DNA of 21,766 nt from an uncultured Clostridia bacterium (GCA_934615235.1 CAKTTL010000043.1:1-21766), one strand, 5' to 3'. Positions 1-8,041 are shown, numbered from the stretch's first letter. A program made the numbers and translations. Notes: generated by a model from the letters alone, not told the origin.

Positions 1-140
1 GGGTCGCCGCCGGGGGCGGGCTGTTCGGCGCGCACGCGCGTGCCGGGAACGAATCCCAGCGCTGTCAGCCGTTTCGCCGCCCTACCCTGTACCGCGACGA
101 TCCGCGCCGTCTGTCCCGGCCTCAAATCGCGGAGAAGCAC
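1..140 (-). CDS. feoA: FeoA-domain ferrous iron transport protein, N-terminal part (runs off the window)
   Basis: Only the first 46 codons are inside the window; the gene continues past base 1. The reading frame gives VLLRDLRPGQTARIV, then LTALGFVPGT and VRAEQPAPGGDP. This follows the FeoA SH3-like fold pattern: 'L..L.pGq.a.I', then 'rL..lG..pGt.v.v', then 'aP.GDP'. FeoA proteins are small cytoplasmic partners of the FeoB ferrous-iron permease. The start chosen is GTG at 140-138, preceded by GGAGGAAAAG at a good distance. That ribosome site lies inside the end of the upstream gene, and the two genes overlap by 19 bases, so they are probably translationally coupled. A feoB gene to the left is expected but cannot be seen. 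The domain could also be part of a larger FeoA fusion. Confidence 0.8.
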   Translation of the reverse strand, partial: MLLRDLRPGQTARIVAVQGRAAKRLTALGFVPGTRVRAEQPAPGGD

Positions 141-1102
141 GCCTTTTCCTCCATCGCAGCCAGTTTCCACGCGCCCGTCACGTCGCGCCGCGCTTCGTAT
201 GCGATTCGCCGCACCCCGGCGATATGCTCGCCTTCCGCGCTCAGTACGCCGACGGCCGTTTCGCCGCTGCCATCGGGCGGCAGCGCAACGACCGCGTCGT
301 ACGTCCCCGCCGCCGCGGCCAGGCGCGCGGCTTCATGCGGATTTGCGGCGTACCGCGCGGCTTCGCCCGTCAGCCCCAGCCGCCAGGCTTCAAGAAACGC
401 CCGCGCCGTCTCCTCCGGCGTTTGCGGCGCACGCGGCGCGCCCGGTTCCCATGCGGGTTCGCGCGCCACCTGCCGCCATGCGCCCTCCGCGTCCGGCGCG
501 TACGTGCATGCGTACGCGTGCCCCGCGAAATCCCCGGCCGGCTCCAGCGCGCGCAGCGTCCCGTTTGCGTCGACGTTCGCCGTCGCGCCGCACGCGCAGG
601 CGGCCACCTCCGGCGCGCCCTGCGCGCCCAGAACAGCGGCGAACCTTCCCTGCGCGCATTCTCCTTCCGCGGCGTACAGCCCCGGCGCGGCGAGCGCCCG
701 CAGCGTCGCGCTTTGCGGCGCCGTCACGGGCAGGAATACCGCTTCTCCCGCGTTGCGTCCGAAGCTCGCCGCGCCGTTTTCAGACACGAGCAGATATTCC
801 CCGGCGCTTGCCAGCAGACGGGGCGCGTCCGTCTCCCGGGCCGGGGCGCGCATTTCCAGCTCCACGCGCCCGTCCGGCCACTGCACGGCGAAGGCGTTTC
901 CCGTCACGCCGCCGGTCAACCGGCCGTCCTCGAACGTCAGCCGCAGCGCCGCGGCGGGCGTATCCGGATCAAACGGGCGCAGCTCCAGATACTGCACGCC
1001 GCGCATGCCCACCGGCAGCGCCGCCGCCCCCGTTTCTCCGCAGAAAATCCCGTTGAGATAAACAATCCCCGGCACGCCGGTAACCGTCAGCATCGGCAGC
1101 AT
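122..1102 (-). CDS. Hypothetical protein, coupled to feoA
   Basis: The protein is 326 aa from the ATG at 1102, chosen because GGGAGGG sits 6 bases upstream; in-frame ATGs at 1117 and 1108 overlap or precede that site. I do not recognise a family. The first 60 residues (IVYLNGIFCGE followed by an 'LPVG..GVQYLELRPFDP' stretch) have the look of a PEGA-like beta domain. The middle is beta-rich, with many Ala/Gly. The last 100 or so residues (an 'EETARAFLEAW' helix, then beta strands ending near 'GAWKLAAME') resemble an NTF2-like or DUF4878-type alpha+beta fold. These are shape impressions, not motif matches. There is no signal peptide or membrane segment. The gene follows the esterase terminator and overlaps feoA, so a link to iron uptake is possible by context only. 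Confidence 0.6.
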   Translation of the reverse strand: MLPMLTVTGVPGIVYLNGIFCGETGAAALPVGMRGVQYLELRPFDPDTPAAALRLTFEDGRLTGGVTGNAFAVQWPDGRVELEMRAPARETDAPRLLASAGEYLLVSENGAASFGRNAGEAVFLPVTAPQSATLRALAAPGLYAAEGECAQGRFAAVLGAQGAPEVAACACGATANVDANGTLRALEPAGDFAGHAYACTYAPDAEGAWRQVAREPAWEPGAPRAPQTPEETARAFLEAWRLGLTGEAARYAANPHEAARLAAAAGTYDAVVALPPDGSGETAVGVLSAEGEHIAGVRRIAYEARRDVTGAWKLAAMEEKACFSAI

Positions 1103-1142
1103 GCGCATCCCTCCCATCGGGCAAAGATATGCTTTCCGCCGC

Positions 1143-1173
1143 AAAAAAATCCCCGCCGAACGTGCCGGCGGGG
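1143..1173 (-). terminator. Rho-independent terminator after the esterase gene
   Basis: On the minus strand an 8-bp stem (CCCCGCCG with CGGCGGGG, 7-base loop) is followed by an A and seven Ts. It begins 18 bases after the esterase stop codon at 1191. It separates the sugar-uptake locus from the hypothetical/feoA pair. Confidence 0.88.
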
Positions 1174-1190
1174 ACAGACTTGTCATTTTT

Positions 1191-2003
1191 TTACATTGCT
1201 TTTTTCAGGAATCTCGCAGCGAGCTCCGGCCAGCACTGGCAGTCCGGCTGGATAAGATCGGCGTTTCTCGCGGTTTCCTCGCTGGCGAGGGAAAGGCCGT
1301 GCGGGCCTTCGGGGAAGATATGCACCTCCGCGCCGACGCCGTTTTCGCGCAGCGCCTGCGCCATAACGAGGCTGTTCTGCACAGGCACGCAGGTATCGTT
1401 AAACGTATGCCACAGGAACGCGGGCGGGCAGAACTTGCCGTCCACCAGTTTATCGAGCGAATACGCCTCGTGCACGCTCCAGTCCTTGCAGCCGGTAAGG
1501 TTTTCGAACGAGCCCTGATGCGCCCAGCGGCCGCTGACGAGCACGGGATAGCACAGCACCATCGCGTTGGGGCGCACGTCCTCGCACGTCAGGCCCAGCT
1601 CCTCCCACAACTCGGCGCGCTGCCACATCGTGCCGATGCTGCCGGCGAGGTGGCCGCCCGCGGAGAAGCCGAGAATGGCGATGCGGTTCGGATCGGTATG
1701 CAGCGCCTCGGCGTTTTTGCGGATATAGGCCATTGCGGCGGCCGCGTCCTGCTGCGGCTTGGGGAAGCGGTTGGGGGCGACGCGGTACCACACGACGAAC
1801 GTATTGAACCCGAGCGCCGCAAACCGCAGCGCGACGGGCTCGGCCTCGCGCTCGCTGCAGAAGGCGTAGCCGCCGCCGGGGCAGACGAGAATGGCGGGGC
1901 GGCGGATGTCCGGGTCGATCTCGTTGGAAACGTGCGTCACGTACGTGTCGAGCGCCACCTGCGTGTTATCGGTCGAGGGAATATAAACGCGTTCCTGTTT
2001 CAT
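1191..2003 (-). CDS. Alpha/beta hydrolase, probable carbohydrate acetyl/acyl esterase (Aes/BD-FAE-like)
   Basis: The protein is 270 aa. The start at 2003 is set by AAGGAGCGAAACAAATG; a longer in-frame reading to 2594 runs antiframe through the permease and is spurious. Serine-hydrolase features are in order: oxyanion loop CPGGGYAF (41-48), nucleophile elbow GFSAGG (Ser114), Asp203 in 'HTFNDTCVP', and His235 in 'EGPHGLSL'. No signal peptide is visible, so it acts in the cytoplasm. The family includes deacetylases and feruloyl esterases of xylan and other hemicellulose oligosaccharides. It is last in the ABC-transporter locus, which suggests it de-esterifies imported oligosaccharides. It also has its own strong promoter (2056-2084). 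The exact acyl group and sugar cannot be read from the sequence. Confidence 0.88.
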   Translation of the reverse strand: MKQERVYIPSTDNTQVALDTYVTHVSNEIDPDIRRPAILVCPGGGYAFCSEREAEPVALRFAALGFNTFVVWYRVAPNRFPKPQQDAAAAMAYIRKNAEALHTDPNRIAILGFSAGGHLAGSIGTMWQRAELWEELGLTCEDVRPNAMVLCYPVLVSGRWAHQGSFENLTGCKDWSVHEAYSLDKLVDGKFCPPAFLWHTFNDTCVPVQNSLVMAQALRENGVGAEVHIFPEGPHGLSLASEETARNADLIQPDCQCWPELAARFLKKAM

Positions 2004-2055
2004 TTGTTTCGCTCCTTTTTTCAGGGCGGCTGACGCCGCGCCGGATGCTGCGCCT

Positions 2056-2084
2056 ATTATCCGCCGGAAAGCGGGGTTTGTCAA
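2056..2084 (-). promoter_or_regulatory. Sigma-A promoter of the esterase gene
   Basis: On the minus strand TTGACA (2084-2079), a 17-base spacer, then GATAAT (2061-2056): a full -35 match and 5 of 6 at -10. The TGA inside the -35 hexamer is the stop codon of the upstream permease. The predicted 5' leader is roughly 45 bases. Confidence 0.75.
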
Positions 2085-2920
2085 CCCTTGAGGCCCTGAA
2101 TGCTGATGCCTTCGACGAGCTGTTTCTGGAAGAAGAAGAAAATCACGAGAATCGGAATCAGCGAGAGAACGGACATGGCGAACGTCGCGCCGTAATCGGT
2201 GCCCGCGCTGTCGGTAAAGAGCTTGAGCGCGTAGGCGACGGTGTATTTGCGCGGCGCGTTCAGATAAAGCAGCGAGCCCATGAAATCGCCCCAGGAGTTG
2301 ATGAACGTAAGGATGCCGACGGTGACGATCGCGGGAACGATCATCGGCAGGGTGATGCGGCTGAAAACGCCGTACCAGCTGCATCCGTCGATCGTCGCGG
2401 CCTCGTCCATATCGCGCGGCACGCCGCGGATGAACTGCATAATCAGGAAAATATCGAACGCGCCGCCGAAGAAGCACGGCACCGTCAGCGGCAGATACGT
2501 TCCGACCCAGCCGAACTTGTTGAACAGCACGAACCGCGGGATCATCATCACCTGCCCGGGCAGCATCATCGTAACAATCATCGCGATGAACCACACCTTG
2601 CGCCCCGGAAAGCGCAGCCGCGCCAGACCGAATGCCACGACGGCCGAAGAGAGCGTCGCGCCAAGGCTGGCGATGATCGCGACGAAGAACGAATTTTTGA
2701 AAAACACCGCGAAGCTCAACCCGGCGAAGCCGCGCCAGCCGTTGACGTAATTTTCCAGCGTGAACGTTTTCGGAATCAGCCGCTCGACGCTGGTGAAAAT
2801 TTCGTTATTCGGCTTGAAGGAGGAGCCGAGCATCCACAGAAGCGGATAGAGCATGCCCACGCTGGCCGCAGCCACAAGCACATGGTAAATGATTGTGGAA
2901 ATCGTTTTCTGTCTTTTCAT
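2081..2920 (-). CDS. Sugar ABC transporter permease, MalG/LacG type (CUT1)
   Basis: The protein is 279 aa, normal for the family. The start ATG at 2920 has GGAGGGAAAG upstream and lies 4 bases after the stop of the first permease. About six hydrophobic membrane spans can be seen, the first at residues 10-30. The cytoplasmic EAA loop that docks the ATPase is clear: DEAATIDGCSWYGVFSRITL. The C-terminus 'VEGISIQGLKG' is typical of MalG-like subunits, which commonly end in '.G...G..KG'. It should pair with the 2925-3824 permease to form the transmembrane channel for an oligosaccharide. No ATPase gene is in the operon, as is usual for CUT1 systems served by a shared MsmX-like ATPase. Confidence 0.95.
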   Translation of the reverse strand: MKRQKTISTIIYHVLVAAASVGMLYPLLWMLGSSFKPNNEIFTSVERLIPKTFTLENYVNGWRGFAGLSFAVFFKNSFFVAIIASLGATLSSAVVAFGLARLRFPGRKVWFIAMIVTMMLPGQVMMIPRFVLFNKFGWVGTYLPLTVPCFFGGAFDIFLIMQFIRGVPRDMDEAATIDGCSWYGVFSRITLPMIVPAIVTVGILTFINSWGDFMGSLLYLNAPRKYTVAYALKLFTDSAGTDYGATFAMSVLSLIPILVIFFFFQKQLVEGISIQGLKG

Positions 2921-2924
2921 GCGC

Positions 2925-3824
2925 TCACTTTCCCTCCGATTCGTAATAGACCCACGCGCTGGACGAGCGGAAAATCAGCGCCGTAAACACGGCGATCACC
3001 AGCAGCATGAACCACGCCATCGCGCTGCCGTAGCCCATCTCATAATAGGTGAAAGCGCGGTTATACAGGTGCAGGCCGTAATAGAGCGTCGTATTGAGCG
3101 GTTTGCCCTGCGAGATGAGGTAGCTCGAGTTGAACGCCTGAAACGCGCCGATGGTCTGATTGACGAGGTTGAAGAAGAAGATCGGCGTAATCATCGGCAG
3201 GACGATTTTGAAGAACCGGCGCACCGGCCCCGCGCCGTCGACGATTGCGGCCTCGTGATAGCTCTGCGGCACGTTTTTGAGCGCGGCGAGGAAGATGAGC
3301 ATGGAACTGCCGAACTGCCACACGCCCAGCCCGATCAGCACGCCAAGCGCGGTTTTCGGGTCGCTCAGCCATTTGACAGGCTCCATGCCGAGCGCGCCGA
3401 GAATCGCGTTGATCGCGCCCTTATAGGCGAACATCTGCTTCCACGTCAGCGCGACGGCCACGCTGCCGCCCATCAGCGACGGGATATAAAACGCGGCGCG
3501 ATAGACCGGAATGGCGCGGCTGTTGCGCGAGAGGATGAGCGCCACGCCGAGCGAGACGAGCAGCTTCACCGGCACCTGAATGAGCGCGAACTTGAACGTC
3601 ACCCAGAAGGACTTCCAGAAGAGCTTATCCTCGAAGAACATCTTCTTGAAGTTCGCCAGCCCGATCCATTTTGCGGGCGTGAGGATATTATATTCGGTGA
3701 AGGCGAGATATAGGGACGTAAAGAACGGAATCGCGGTAAAAACAACCAATCCGATAATAAAAGGCGTGATAAAGACATACCCTGCCACGCTTTCCTTGCA
3801 GAGCGTGCGCTTGAGGCTGCGCAT
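2925..3824 (-). CDS. Sugar ABC transporter permease, MalF/UgpA type (CUT1)
   Basis: The protein is 299 aa with an N-terminal 'GYVFITPFIIGLVVFTAIPF' first membrane span (about residues 15-34), characteristic of the MalF/UgpA/LacF class. Further spans follow. The EAA loop HEAAIVDGAGPVRRFFKIVL lies around residues 187-206. The start at 3824 is supported by AAGGAGGGAAACGC. The gene sits just downstream of a hairpin terminator that separates it from the binding-protein gene, and it is almost fused to the second permease gene (4-base gap). Together with the binding protein it should import an oligosaccharide; the substrate is not readable, though the neighbouring esterase suggests an acylated hemicellulose fragment. 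Confidence 0.95.
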   Translation of the reverse strand: MRSLKRTLCKESVAGYVFITPFIIGLVVFTAIPFFTSLYLAFTEYNILTPAKWIGLANFKKMFFEDKLFWKSFWVTFKFALIQVPVKLLVSLGVALILSRNSRAIPVYRAAFYIPSLMGGSVAVALTWKQMFAYKGAINAILGALGMEPVKWLSDPKTALGVLIGLGVWQFGSSMLIFLAALKNVPQSYHEAAIVDGAGPVRRFFKIVLPMITPIFFFNLVNQTIGAFQAFNSSYLISQGKPLNTTLYYGLHLYNRAFTYYEMGYGSAMAWFMLLVIAVFTALIFRSSSAWVYYESEGK

Positions 3825-3845
3825 GCGTTTCCCTCCTTTTCTTTG

Positions 3846-3874
3846 AAAAAGGAGGCCGCCAGGCGGCAGCCTCC
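3846..3874 (-). terminator. Intra-operon terminator between binding protein and permeases
   Basis: On the minus strand GGAGGC-U-GCC pairs with GGC-G-GCCTCC around a 4-base loop (one U:G pair), followed by TTTTT. It starts 22 bases after the binding-protein stop, and the permease ribosome site follows at once. Such elements usually let the binding protein be made in excess over the permeases. Confidence 0.8.
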
Positions 3875-3895
3875 CAGAAACGTTTCGTGCGCGGA

Positions 3896-5170
3896 TTATT
3901 CAGCCTTGGTGGCGTTCGCAAGAATTACGTTGGCTTCATCCATAAACTGCTGCGCCCACGCGGTCAGGTCTTCCACCTGATGATACGCCACAGCTTCGCA
4001 ATAAGTGCCATACAGCGCGAACACTTCGGCGGAGCCGACGGGGTCAACCTTCATGATCGGGGTGGTTTTGCCATCCTGCGCAAGGTAATCCATGAACGCG
4101 GCGATCTTCTGAGAAGCGCTGTCCAGATTCGGCGTGATGTGCTCGCGAATCGCGCTGGAGATCGGCATGCCGCGGTCGATAAGCATAATATCGGCACAGT
4201 CGGTGTCGTTGGTGTAGAAATCGATGAACTTCACGGCCGCGTCCTTCACCTCGGACATTTCAGCCACAGACCAGAACATAGTAGGCTTGAGATAAGTGGA
4301 AGGAACCGTACGGTCCGCCGGATCCGGATAGCAAACCAGTTCAAGCTCGCAGCTGTTGTTTTCTTCCATCATCGCCAGCTGATTCGTCCACTGTCCAGCC
4401 ATCCACTGATCGTTTACCAGAGTATCAAAATCGCTCGTATTGGTGTTTTCACCAACGGGAATGCTCCAGCCAGCCGCTTCGCCGTCAAGATAATCCTGCC
4501 ACTGTCTAACGATATACTGCGGATCGTCAAAGCCCAGCGCGGTGCCGTCTTCGTTGAAGAACTGAAGGCCGTAAGCGCGCAGAAGCATGCGCAGGCTTTC
4601 GTAGCCACTCGGCACAACGTTCGTGCGTCCGGTCTTTTCATAAACGGTGGCGCAAATCTCATAGAACTGTTCAAGCGTGGGTTCGATCGGAACTTCAACG
4701 CCGGCCTGCTCCGCAATGTCCTTGCGATACATAAACGTATTCGCGTTCGTGCCGGTAGAGAGCGCGAAAATCTTATCGCCAACCTTGCCGATGCTCAGAA
4801 CGTCCTCGGCAACGTTTTCCGTGTTGATCGCGCCGGATTCGATGTAGGGCGTCAGGTCGGCCAGCACGCCGTTCTCGCCGTACTGCGCCAGATACGCGTA
4901 GTCCATCTGGATCACGTCCGGGGTCAGGCCGCCCGCAACCTGCGTGGCCAGCTTGCTCCAGTATCCGCCCCAATCGGTGAACTCAGCTTCCACCTTGATG
5001 CCGGGGTTCTTCTCTTCGAACTTCGCGATGGCTTCCATCGTCTTATCGTGCCGGGTCTGCGAGCCCCACCAGGCCACCCGCAGCGTCACGGGCTCTTCCG
5101 CGGCGCCCAGCGCCGGAATCGCCATGCAGATCATCACGGCGACGAGGAGGAAAGAAAGGAAACGTTTCAT
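3896..5170 (-). CDS. Extracellular solute (sugar)-binding protein of the ABC transporter
   Basis: The protein is 424 aa from ATG at 5170, which has GGAGGTG six bases upstream; the in-frame GTG at 5179 overlaps that site and is unlikely to be used. A signal peptide is clear: MKR, a hydrophobic core, then 'AIPALGAAEEP'. There is no lipobox cysteine after the core, unusual for a Gram-positive binding protein, which is normally a lipoprotein. Family-1 binding-protein features follow: 'LRVAWWG', a helix 'EAIAKFEEKNPGIKVEAEF', 'GGLTPDVIQMD' and 'LADLTPYI'. It is first in the transport operon, with its own promoter (5202-5230) and a downstream terminator. The substrate is probably an oligosaccharide. 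Confidence 0.93.
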   Translation of the reverse strand: MKRFLSFLLVAVMICMAIPALGAAEEPVTLRVAWWGSQTRHDKTMEAIAKFEEKNPGIKVEAEFTDWGGYWSKLATQVAGGLTPDVIQMDYAYLAQYGENGVLADLTPYIESGAINTENVAEDVLSIGKVGDKIFALSTGTNANTFMYRKDIAEQAGVEVPIEPTLEQFYEICATVYEKTGRTNVVPSGYESLRMLLRAYGLQFFNEDGTALGFDDPQYIVRQWQDYLDGEAAGWSIPVGENTNTSDFDTLVNDQWMAGQWTNQLAMMEENNSCELELVCYPDPADRTVPSTYLKPTMFWSVAEMSEVKDAAVKFIDFYTNDTDCADIMLIDRGMPISSAIREHITPNLDSASQKIAAFMDYLAQDGKTTPIMKVDPVGSAEVFALYGTYCEAVAYHQVEDLTAWAQQFMDEANVILANATKAE

Positions 5171-5201
5171 AAGTCGCACCTCCGTTTTGTTGATTGAGTA
5201 T

Positions 5202-5230
5202 ATTATAACCGCTCATTTTTAGCCGTTGAA
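5202..5230 (-). promoter_or_regulatory. Promoter of the sugar ABC operon
   Basis: On the minus strand a perfect TATAAT (5207-5202) is 17 bases from a weak -35, TTCAAC (5230-5225). It lies in the gap between the response regulator stop (5239) and the binding-protein start. A good -10 with a poor -35 fits activator dependence, plausibly on the adjacent YesN-like regulator (inference). Confidence 0.65.
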
Positions 5231-5238
5231 TTCATTTT

Positions 5239-6285
5239 TCAGACCTGTTTGGGCATTTTTCCGTTCTTTTCCTCCAATTCGCGCCGAAAATCCATCACCG
5301 TCTGCCCCGTGTATTTGCGAAAAACCTGGCTGAAATAATGCGGGTTGTTGCCCAGCCCCACCTGCTCGGCGATTTCGTAGCTGTGCATCGCCGCGTCCGC
5401 AGCCATCAGCGCCTTGGCGCGCTCCATCCGCGTCTCGAGCAGGTAGGCGCTGAACTTGCGCCCCATCGTCCGCGTGAACTCCCGGCCGATATAGTCCGCG
5501 CTCATGTGCACCACGTTGTCCGCGACAAACTGCAGCGTCAGGCTTTCGTCCATATAGTGCGCGTCCACCCAGTCCGTCATCTCGCGCACAAAGCCGCTCG
5601 CGCCGCCCTCCCCCGCAATCTGCATCAGGCTGCGCGCAATGAGCCGCTCCATTTCGTCCCGCCCGCGGAACGCTTCGGCGATCGCGTTCATCTTCCATTC
5701 CGCCTGCCCGCCGCCCAGATTCTCCGCCACAATCGCAACCAGCGCCTCGCGCAAAAGCCCCGGGTCGTCCGCCGTCCGCGCGATTTCGCGCACGCGTTTT
5801 TCCAGCGCGGCCGCGCTGACAGGCCCGGCGCAAAGCGCCTCGAACTGCCCCTTCAGCGCCTCGAGCCGCCGCTGTCTGCGGGCGTAAAGCGCGTCCGCCC
5901 GTTCGCGTTCGCAGTTCACCTCCTGCAGCACGTGCCGCAGCGCGCGCTCCATTTCCTCCTTCGCGCAGGGCTTGAGCAGGTATTCCGTCACGCCGTAGTG
6001 AATGGCCTGCTGCGCGTAGGCGAAGGTGTCGTAGCCCGAGAGGATGACCGCGCGCAGCCGCGGATGCATCGCCTTCGCCCGGCGGACGAGCTCCAGCCCG
6101 TCCATGCCCGGCATGCGCACGTCCGTCATGAGGATATCGGGCAGTTCATCCGTCATGCTCTCCAGCGCGGCGAGCGCGTTTTCGCACGCCGCAGTGAGCG
6201 TAATGCCCATCGCTTCCCAGTTGATCATCTCCGTCACGCCCGTGCGGATGATTTCCTCGTCGTCTACCAGCAGCAGTTTATACAT
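5239..6285 (-). CDS. YesN-like response regulator (REC + AraC-type HTH)
   Basis: The protein is 348 aa. The N-terminal receiver domain shows the acidic pair VDDEE (8-11), phosphoacceptor Asp55 in 'LMTDVRMPGMDG', Ser83 in 'LSGYD' and Lys105 in 'YLLKP'. A linker of about 120 residues follows. The C-terminal 100 residues form an AraC/XylS HTH domain ('MSADYIGREFTRTMGRKFSAYL', then 'SYEIAEQVGLGNNPHYFSQVFRKYTGQT'). ATG at 6285 overlaps the end of the kinase gene by 8 bases (ATGTATAA), showing translational coupling. In this family the regulator normally activates the neighbouring sugar ABC operon, which here begins about 70 bases downstream on the same strand. Confidence 0.95.
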   Translation of the reverse strand: MYKLLLVDDEEIIRTGVTEMINWEAMGITLTAACENALAALESMTDELPDILMTDVRMPGMDGLELVRRAKAMHPRLRAVILSGYDTFAYAQQAIHYGVTEYLLKPCAKEEMERALRHVLQEVNCERERADALYARRQRRLEALKGQFEALCAGPVSAAALEKRVREIARTADDPGLLREALVAIVAENLGGGQAEWKMNAIAEAFRGRDEMERLIARSLMQIAGEGGASGFVREMTDWVDAHYMDESLTLQFVADNVVHMSADYIGREFTRTMGRKFSAYLLETRMERAKALMAADAAMHSYEIAEQVGLGNNPHYFSQVFRKYTGQTVMDFRRELEEKNGKMPKQV

Positions 6286-8041
6286 GCTTCTCCCCGCTTT
6301 CCCCGTTTTCTTTCGTGCCCGGCAGCGCGATGATCACCCGCGTGCAGCCCGGCTTACATTCGACCCGCAGGCCGTATTTTTCCGAAAAGGCGTACTGCAC
6401 GCGGCGATGAATGTTCCGCATGCCGATGCCCAGCCCGTCCGCCTTGATTTCGCCTGAATCCAGCTTGCGCAGGATATCCTCGTCCAGCCCCGGGCCGTTA
6501 TCCTCGACGATCACGTCCACGCCGTTTTCCGCCGCGCACGCGCGGATATGGATCACGCACGTCTCGAGCATTTCCTCCGCCGCGTGGTGGATGGCGTTTT
6601 CCACGAGCGGCTGAATGGTCATCGCCGGAATCAGGCAGCGCGCGTATTCCTCCGGCACGTCGTATTCGACGCGCAGCCGTTCGCCGTAGCGCAGGGACTG
6701 GATGCGCATATATTCCTGCACCACCTTCACATCTTCGGCGACGGTAACAATGTCGCGCCGGTCGTTGAGCGAGGCGCGAATCATCCGGCCGAGCGATTCG
6801 ATCATCACGGCGATGCGCTCGTCCTTCGCCGTCTTGGCCAGGCAGTAAATCGATTCGAGCGTGTTATACAGGAAATGCGGGCGCACCTGCGCGCGCAGGA
6901 GCTGCAGCTGCGTTTCCTGCAGAAGGAGCCGCTTTTCCTCGTTCTCACGCGAGAGACGGTCGTAATCGCGGGTCATCTTATCGAAGTGACGGTGCAGCTG
7001 GCCGATTTCGTCGCGCCGGGTCTGATAGGGGCTGCGCCCCTCGGGGACGGGCGCGCCGCTTGCGGCGAAGGCGTCGAACTTATCGAGCAGGCGCATCAGG
7101 TGCGTGAGGATGCCGCCGATCAGCCACGCGCTGAGCGCAAGCGCAAGCAGCGCCGTGGCCGCGCTGAGCGCGACGCTCATCCGCGTGGCCGCGCCGATAT
7201 TCGCGTCGATGGCGCTGTAATCCGTCAGCGTCACATAGCGCCAGCCGTTGGAGGCGGTGTAGCGCACGCACAGCGCGCTGCGGCCGTCCAGGCGCAGCTT
7301 TTCGTAGCCGTCCTCGCCCTCGCCGCTGAGGCTGCGCACCTGCTCGTCGCTGAAATAAAGGCAGGTATCCCCGGAATAAATGGCGCAGGAAAGCGGGCTG
7401 CCCAGGCTGTCCATGCTCTTGCGGCAGCGCTCGACGACGGATTGCAGGTCGAGCTGGATGAGCATCGTGGCCAGCGGCGCCATGGTGAAATTCTTGATTT
7501 CGCGCACCTGGCGAACGAGGAAAATCTTCACCGGCTCCTCGCCGGTAATCACCCACTGCTCGCGCCCCCGCCGTCCGTCCGCGATGGCGATGCGCTCGTC
7601 CGTTATCTCGTCGCCCGTGACGGCGTTGCCGAAGGACTGCATGAACGTGCTGCCGTCCGCGGCTTTCAGCTGCACGGTGAGGGCGCTGCTGAACCAGACG
7701 GAAAAATAGGCCGTCCGCTGCGAAACCTCGGAGCGGGCGTTGATCCACGCCGTGGTGCGCGGCGGCTTTTCCTTCATGATGGAGAGATTCTCCTGCAAAA
7801 CGTTATCGGCCAGAATCCGGTAGGACAACGCTTCGATGTTTTCCGTTTCAGCCTGAATTTTGCCCGCGAAGAGCGAAATCATCTGCAGGCTGCTCTGATT
7901 CAGCCGCTCGTCATAGGCGGCGAACGGAATCCGCTGCGTGCAGAGCGTACCCGTACAGGCCAGAATCATGGCGAGCAGAAGAATCCCCAGGAATTTTTCC
8001 CGCAGGCGAAGGTTATCGAAAAACTTCATCAGTCGGTTCAT
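6278..8041 (-). CDS. YesM-like sensor histidine kinase
   Basis: The protein is 587 aa from ATG at 8041, chosen because AAAGGGGG lies upstream; the frame is open further to 8206 but that stretch crosses a terminator and promoter-like sequence. Two membrane spans (about residues 16-34 and 287-309) flank an extracellular sensor domain of about 250 residues, probably Cache-like. A HAMP segment follows (about 310-365). The His_kinase domain has 'RAQVRPHFLYNTLESIY' with His389. The ATPase domain has the N box (PLVENAIHH, 478-486), 'DNGPGL' (514-519) and 'GLGIGM' (536-541). It is coupled to the response regulator and probably senses the sugar taken up by the downstream ABC transporter. Confidence 0.94.
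   Translation of the reverse strand: MNRLMKFFDNLRLREKFLGILLLAMILACTGTLCTQRIPFAAYDERLNQSSLQMISLFAGKIQAETENIEALSYRILADNVLQENLSIMKEKPPRTTAWINARSEVSQRTAYFSVWFSSALTVQLKAADGSTFMQSFGNAVTGDEITDERIAIADGRRGREQWVITGEEPVKIFLVRQVREIKNFTMAPLATMLIQLDLQSVVERCRKSMDSLGSPLSCAIYSGDTCLYFSDEQVRSLSGEGEDGYEKLRLDGRSALCVRYTASNGWRYVTLTDYSAIDANIGAATRMSVALSAATALLALALSAWLIGGILTHLMRLLDKFDAFAASGAPVPEGRSPYQTRRDEIGQLHRHFDKMTRDYDRLSRENEEKRLLLQETQLQLLRAQVRPHFLYNTLESIYCLAKTAKDERIAVMIESLGRMIRASLNDRRDIVTVAEDVKVVQEYMRIQSLRYGERLRVEYDVPEEYARCLIPAMTIQPLVENAIHHAAEEMLETCVIHIRACAAENGVDVIVEDNGPGLDEDILRKLDSGEIKADGLGIGMRNIHRRVQYAFSEKYGLRVECKPGCTRVIIALPGTKENGESGEKHV

Noticed and set aside
31..42. GCACGCGCGTGC palindrome in the feoA start
   Set aside because: Short GC-only dyads are common by chance at this composition, and it is inside conserved FeoA codons.
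498..517. Inverted repeat GCGTACG-N6-CGTACGC
   Set aside because: It is inside a coding region of very high GC content and has no T-run or promoter context. Likely chance.
40..2033. Long plus-strand open frames over the hypothetical protein and esterase genes
   Set aside because: The translations are Arg/Pro/Ala-rich without recognisable domains and have no ribosome sites. They lie antisense to better supported genes and cross a terminator.
2004..2594. N-terminal extension of the esterase to 2594
   Set aside because: It runs in another frame through the permease gene, and a strong ribosome site and promoter mark the start at 2003.
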